Positions 3,675 to 5,893 of a DNA stretch of 5,893 nucleotides are shown one piece after another. Source of the DNA: Lentisphaeria bacterium (lineage in GTDB: Bacteria; Verrucomicrobiota; Lentisphaeria; Victivallales; UBA1829); the NCBI GenBank assembly GCA_019408975.1, contig DXVA01000277.1:1-5893 (forward strand), read 5' to 3'. The notes under the pieces were generated by a model. The model had not been told where the DNA came from. It saw only the letters and a list, made by a program, of their open reading frames with translations, and searched no databases. Position 1 is the first letter of the stretch, and the number at the start of each line of letters is the position of its first letter. A program made the position numbers and the translations under genes.

Positions 3675-4589
3675 ATGCACAAACGACGATTGGAATATCT
3701 GACATCATTCCGCCCCTGTTTCAATTTTGATAAAATGCGGAGCAACGGTAGTTCAATACTGATCTTCTGTCTGATACTGGGAACAGCCGGCGGATTTCTT
3801 TTTTCCGCACTCCGAACTCAAAACCAAAAGGAGATGGACCCCGGCTCTCTGTTAAGACGGAAAATTCAGCTTTGCGATGAATTCTGCGGGGCAGCGGAAA
3901 GAGGAGATCTGAAGGAAATCATTCGCCTAGTAAACAATGAGCGAATTTCCCCGAATCAGCCGAGAACGCCTCTCACACACGAAACGCCACTGGCGCTGGC
4001 ACTGAAAAACAGACATTGGAATATCGTCCGTTACCTTCTTTCCAAAAGAGCCTCGCCGGATATCGGACGGTGCAACGGATTCACACTACTGGAATATGCG
4101 ATTCTGCATGAGAACAACGACCTCGCGGCATTGTTCGTAAAGCACGGGGCAAATGTCAATCAGGCTGATCGTTCCGGTAATCCCATGCTGTTTACAGCGA
4201 TCAGAAGGAAAAATCATACGGCACTGCATATTCTCCTGAAAGCAAAAGCCGATCCGAACAGAAAAGGGCGGGGAAAGCGCACTGCATTGCACGAAGCCGT
4301 CCTGCACAATGATATTCGCGCCGCAGTTCTTCTGTTAAATCATCATGCGGAAGTCAATGCGCAGGATTGCCTGCTGGAAACGCCGCTCCATCTCGCCGTC
4401 CGCTGCGGCAACACGGAAATCATGAAGCTGCTTCTTGAATGCGGCGCAGACCCGATGACAAAAAATGCGGCAGGCAAAGCAGCTGTTGAAAAGACGGAAA
4501 GTCCCTGCGGCAGAAATGCGGCGGCACGTTTAACCGCCGTATTCCCGGACAACCGTGTTCATTTTCCACCGGCGGCAAAAGAACCATGA
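3675..4589 (+). CDS. Membrane-anchored ankyrin-repeat protein
   Basis: A 304-residue protein. Residues 1-25 are basic (MHKRRLEYLTS, then R, K, MR), 26-46 form one hydrophobic helix (SSILIFCLILGTAGGFLFSA), and there is no lipobox cysteine after it, so it is probably an uncleaved signal anchor with the rest outside the cytoplasm. About six ankyrin repeats follow, at roughly 67-95, 102-134, 135-167, 168-200, 202-234 and 235-267; the last two are closest to consensus (RTALHEAVLHNDIRAAVLLL; ETPLHLAVRCGNTEIMKLLL). The final 35 residues are low in structure. Ankyrin repeats bind other proteins; no enzyme domain is present and the partner is unknown. The first ATG is chosen because AAGGAG lies 7 bases before it; the ATG at 3735 has no ribosome site and would shorten the basic N-terminus. 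It is preceded by the structured leader and followed after 66 bases by the LysR-type gene, which has its own promoter. Confidence 0.85.
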   Translation: MHKRRLEYLTSFRPCFNFDKMRSNGSSILIFCLILGTAGGFLFSALRTQNQKEMDPGSLLRRKIQLCDEFCGAAERGDLKEIIRLVNNERISPNQPRTPLTHETPLALALKNRHWNIVRYLLSKRASPDIGRCNGFTLLEYAILHENNDLAALFVKHGANVNQADRSGNPMLFTAIRRKNHTALHILLKAKADPNRKGRGKRTALHEAVLHNDIRAAVLLLNHHAEVNAQDCLLETPLHLAVRCGNTEIMKLLLECGADPMTKNAAGKAAVEKTESPCGRNAAARLTAVFPDNRVHFPPAAKEP

Positions 4590-4604
4590 TTTTTCCATTG
4601 CCGC
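4572..4604 (+). other. Hairpin over the ankyrin stop codon
   Basis: GCGGCAA (4572-4578) pairs with TTGCCGC (4598-4604), enclosing the stop codon and a T-rich loop. No T run follows, so it is not a classic terminator; it abuts the -35 box of the next promoter. Confidence 0.3.
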
Positions 4605-4633
4605 TTGACGTGCTCCTTAAGAGGACGTATATT
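4605..4633 (+). promoter_or_regulatory. Sigma70-like promoter of the lysR-type gene, with a dyad in its spacer
   Basis: TTGACG (4605-4610) and TATATT (4628-4633) are exactly 17 bases apart, predicting a start near 4640, 16 bases before the ATG. The spacer carries an imperfect palindrome, CGTGCTCCTTAAGAGGACG (4609-4627; 7 of 9 pairs), a likely operator, perhaps for autoregulation. Confidence 0.7.
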
Positions 4634-4655
4634 CCGCAAACAGGATAAGGGAGAC

Positions 4656-5537
4656 ATGAATTCGATTCAACTGGAATATTTTCTCAATGTCGCAAAATGC
4701 GGAAGCTTTACCGTGGCGGCGAAAAAGCTTTTTGTCTCGCAACCGGCGCTCAGCAAACAGGTCAGGCAGCTGGAGGAAGAACTCGGGACACTGCTTTTCG
4801 TCCGGCTTCCCAACGGCGTCAACCTGACTCCGGAAGGCAAAAAACTGCTGGTACAGTCCGAGGACATCGTCCGGCGAATCAAAAACATCCCCTCCGTCCT
4901 CAACGATCTTCACCATACCGTATCCGGCGAGTTGAATATCGTCTGCGGTTCCTTTCTTTCACGGAAGCTCATGCCCGACCTGCTGAAACGTCTGCTGCAG
5001 CGTTATCCGGGAATCTGTCCGCGCATCCGTGAAATGAGGACAACGCTTCAGCCGGGGCTTCTTCTGAACGGATCGGCGGATATCGGGATCGGCAACACTT
5101 TTCAGAATGAAAAACGCCTTTCCTACCATCCGATCTTTCAGTCGGATTTTGTCCTGATCCGTTCCGCCCGTTCAAAGACAGCCGCCGGAAAACGGTTCTC
5201 GAAACGCGAATTGTCCGCCCTGCCCCTGATCACCTATCCCAAGGGGACAATTCTCTATGAAGCTGTCAAAAGGGCGCTCCATCCGTATCCGCTCAATGTT
5301 TTCATGGACTCCCAGTCTTCCGAAACAATTCTTGAACTGGTCAAGGAGAACTTCGGAATCGCCTTTGTCCCCGATTATCTGATCGAACCGGAAAAACGCT
5401 CCGGCATTCTCGTCGGCGGGTTCGATCCCGACGTCAAACTGACCGTGAGTTATCATTATTTTCCCGAACGCCCTCTCACGCCGCAGGCAAAAGCGTTCAT
5501 CGCCGTAATTCATGAAAAATTCGGAATCGAAGACTGA
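4656..5537 (+). CDS. LysR-family transcriptional regulator
   Basis: A 293-residue LysR-type regulator of usual length. The winged helix-turn-helix is at about residues 2-60: MNSIQLEYFLNVAKCGSFTV, the recognition helix SQPALSKQVRQLEEELG (28-44) and the wing LFVRLPNGVNLTPEG (47-61); a linker helix follows to about 88. Residues 90-290 are the periplasmic-binding-protein-like effector domain (GELNIVCGSF, GLLLNGSADIGIG, ENFGIAFVPDYLI). The reading frame can be extended 17 codons to a TTG at 4605, but that TTG is the -35 box of the predicted promoter; the ATG at 4656 has AAGG 5 bases before it and starts exactly at the conserved family N-terminus, so it is chosen. It lies 136 bases upstream of a transporter gene on the same strand, and a LysR-type binding dyad lies between them, so the transporter is the likely target. 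The effector molecule cannot be told from sequence. Confidence 0.93.
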   Translation: MNSIQLEYFLNVAKCGSFTVAAKKLFVSQPALSKQVRQLEEELGTLLFVRLPNGVNLTPEGKKLLVQSEDIVRRIKNIPSVLNDLHHTVSGELNIVCGSFLSRKLMPDLLKRLLQRYPGICPRIREMRTTLQPGLLLNGSADIGIGNTFQNEKRLSYHPIFQSDFVLIRSARSKTAAGKRFSKRELSALPLITYPKGTILYEAVKRALHPYPLNVFMDSQSSETILELVKENFGIAFVPDYLIEPEKRSGILVGGFDPDVKLTVSYHYFPERPLTPQAKAFIAVIHEKFGIED

Positions 5538-5562
5538 AATTCCAATCCCCGGATGCACACGG

Positions 5563-5581
5563 CTATAATCCACGGTTATAG
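5563..5581 (+). promoter_or_regulatory. LysR-type T-N11-A operator upstream of the transporter
   Basis: CTATAATCCACGGTTATAG is a perfect 6-bp inverted repeat with a 7-base centre and fits the LysR-family rule T-N11-A (T5566, A5578). Its centre, 5572, lies about 65 bases before the predicted transporter start site (5637), the position usual for a LysR recognition site. Confidence 0.6.
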
Positions 5582-5601
5582 GCGGTATGAGAAAACGGTA
5601 T

Positions 5602-5630
5602 TTGAGTTTATCCGCTCCTCTGAATATATT
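5602..5630 (+). promoter_or_regulatory. Predicted promoter of the transporter gene
   Basis: TTGAGT (5602-5607) and TATATT (5625-5630) are 17 bases apart, predicting a start near 5637. The -10 hexamer is the same as in the lysR-type promoter. CGGTATGAG (5583-5591) and CGGTATTTGAG (5596-5606) just upstream and over the -35 box are related repeats that could serve as the second LysR contact. Confidence 0.55.
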
Positions 5631-5673
5631 TCTGTGTCCCGGAAATCATAAACAAAGGAAAGAGCCCATCGGC

Positions 5674-5893
5674 ATGAATGCAATCAACGCTCCGCTGACG
5701 GTCAATTGGAAGAAAAATCTGTTTTTCGTATGGATCTCGCAGTTTCTGGCAATGATCGGGTTCGGCTGCTGTATGCCGTTCATCCCGCTTTATCTGCGGG
5801 AGCATTTTCACATTGTGGACAATCAGCTCCGGGGATTTTACGTTTCCCTTTTTTATCTGGCGGGAATTACAAGCTTCTGCATCGCTACAACCG
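5674..5893 (+). CDS. Major facilitator superfamily transporter, N-terminal part only
   Basis: Open from the ATG at 5674 to the right edge: 73 codons are visible. It starts MNAINAPLTVNWKKNLFFVW and continues with a first membrane helix (FFVWISQFLAMIGFGCCMPF), a short loop with IPLYLREHFH, and a second helix beginning at about residue 52 (GFYVSLFYLAGITSFCIATT). A 'W..NL..VW..QFL...GF....PF.PLYL' start is typical of MFS drug-efflux-like carriers (the MdtG/multidrug-resistance group), which work as proton-driven exporters in the inner membrane; with only two helices in view the substrate is not knowable. AAGGAAAG (5655-5662) lies about 11 bases before the ATG, a little far. Another ATG at 5678 is out of frame. 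It is probably controlled by the LysR-type protein encoded just upstream. Confidence 0.85.
   Translation, partial: MNAINAPLTVNWKKNLFFVWISQFLAMIGFGCCMPFIPLYLREHFHIVDNQLRGFYVSLFYLAGITSFCIATT

Noticed and set aside
4605..4655. Seventeen-codon N-terminal extension of the LysR protein
   Set aside because: Its TTG start is the -35 hexamer of a well-spaced promoter, and the family N-terminus begins at the ATG at 4656.

Overview
The window looks like the right-hand end of an integrative element (prophage, satellite or integrative island) inserted into a bacterial tRNA-Tyr gene, followed by resident chromosome. The host is a bacterium of moderate GC with clear Shine-Dalgarno sites and sigma70-like promoters; the tRNA remnant has a bacterial class II shape with an encoded CCA. 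The N-terminal style of the integrase (an arm-binding 'GRLYVAGKKRLYYLRYTVNGK' type segment, here split in description) reminds me of recombinases from the Planctomycetes-Verrucomicrobia-Lentisphaerae group, but this is a weak inference from memory and not a taxonomic assignment.

Element side (1 to about 2810, all genes on the minus strand): reading in the direction of transcription from the attachment site come a 475-residue tyrosine recombinase (2680-1253), a 303-base AT-rich gap with repeated GGGACA motifs and a small bidirectional terminator (950-1252), an excisionase-like helix-turn-helix protein (949-650), a translationally coupled 69-residue protein of unknown function (657-448), and the start of a DUF6291-like phage-type protein (341 to beyond the left edge) whose coding sequence runs into in-frame 21-bp tandem repeats. 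The integrase sits next to the attachment site, as is usual.

Junction (about 2690-2901): the 3' half of a tRNA-Tyr(GTA) gene, from the anticodon loop to CCA, is left without its 5' half. A perfect 7-bp inverted repeat brackets the anticodon loop, marking the likely strand-exchange site. The tRNA's own rho-independent terminator follows. The intact tRNA-Tyr is expected at the other end of the element, left of this window.

Chromosome side (2902-5893): two very small overlapping minus-strand reading frames (one a single-span membrane protein); a 340-base gene-poor stretch that holds a striking structured segment (a 122-nt nested hairpin plus a competing 13-bp stem followed directly by eight T, then a hairpin that covers a ribosome binding site); a membrane-anchored ankyrin-repeat protein; a LysR-family regulator with its own good promoter; and the start of a major facilitator transporter. 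A dyad that fits the LysR T-N11-A rule lies about 65 bases upstream of the predicted transporter start site, so the regulator probably controls the transporter.

The most interesting part is the structured leader before the ankyrin gene: it has the layout of a terminator/antiterminator switch, although a miniature inverted-repeat element is a live alternative.
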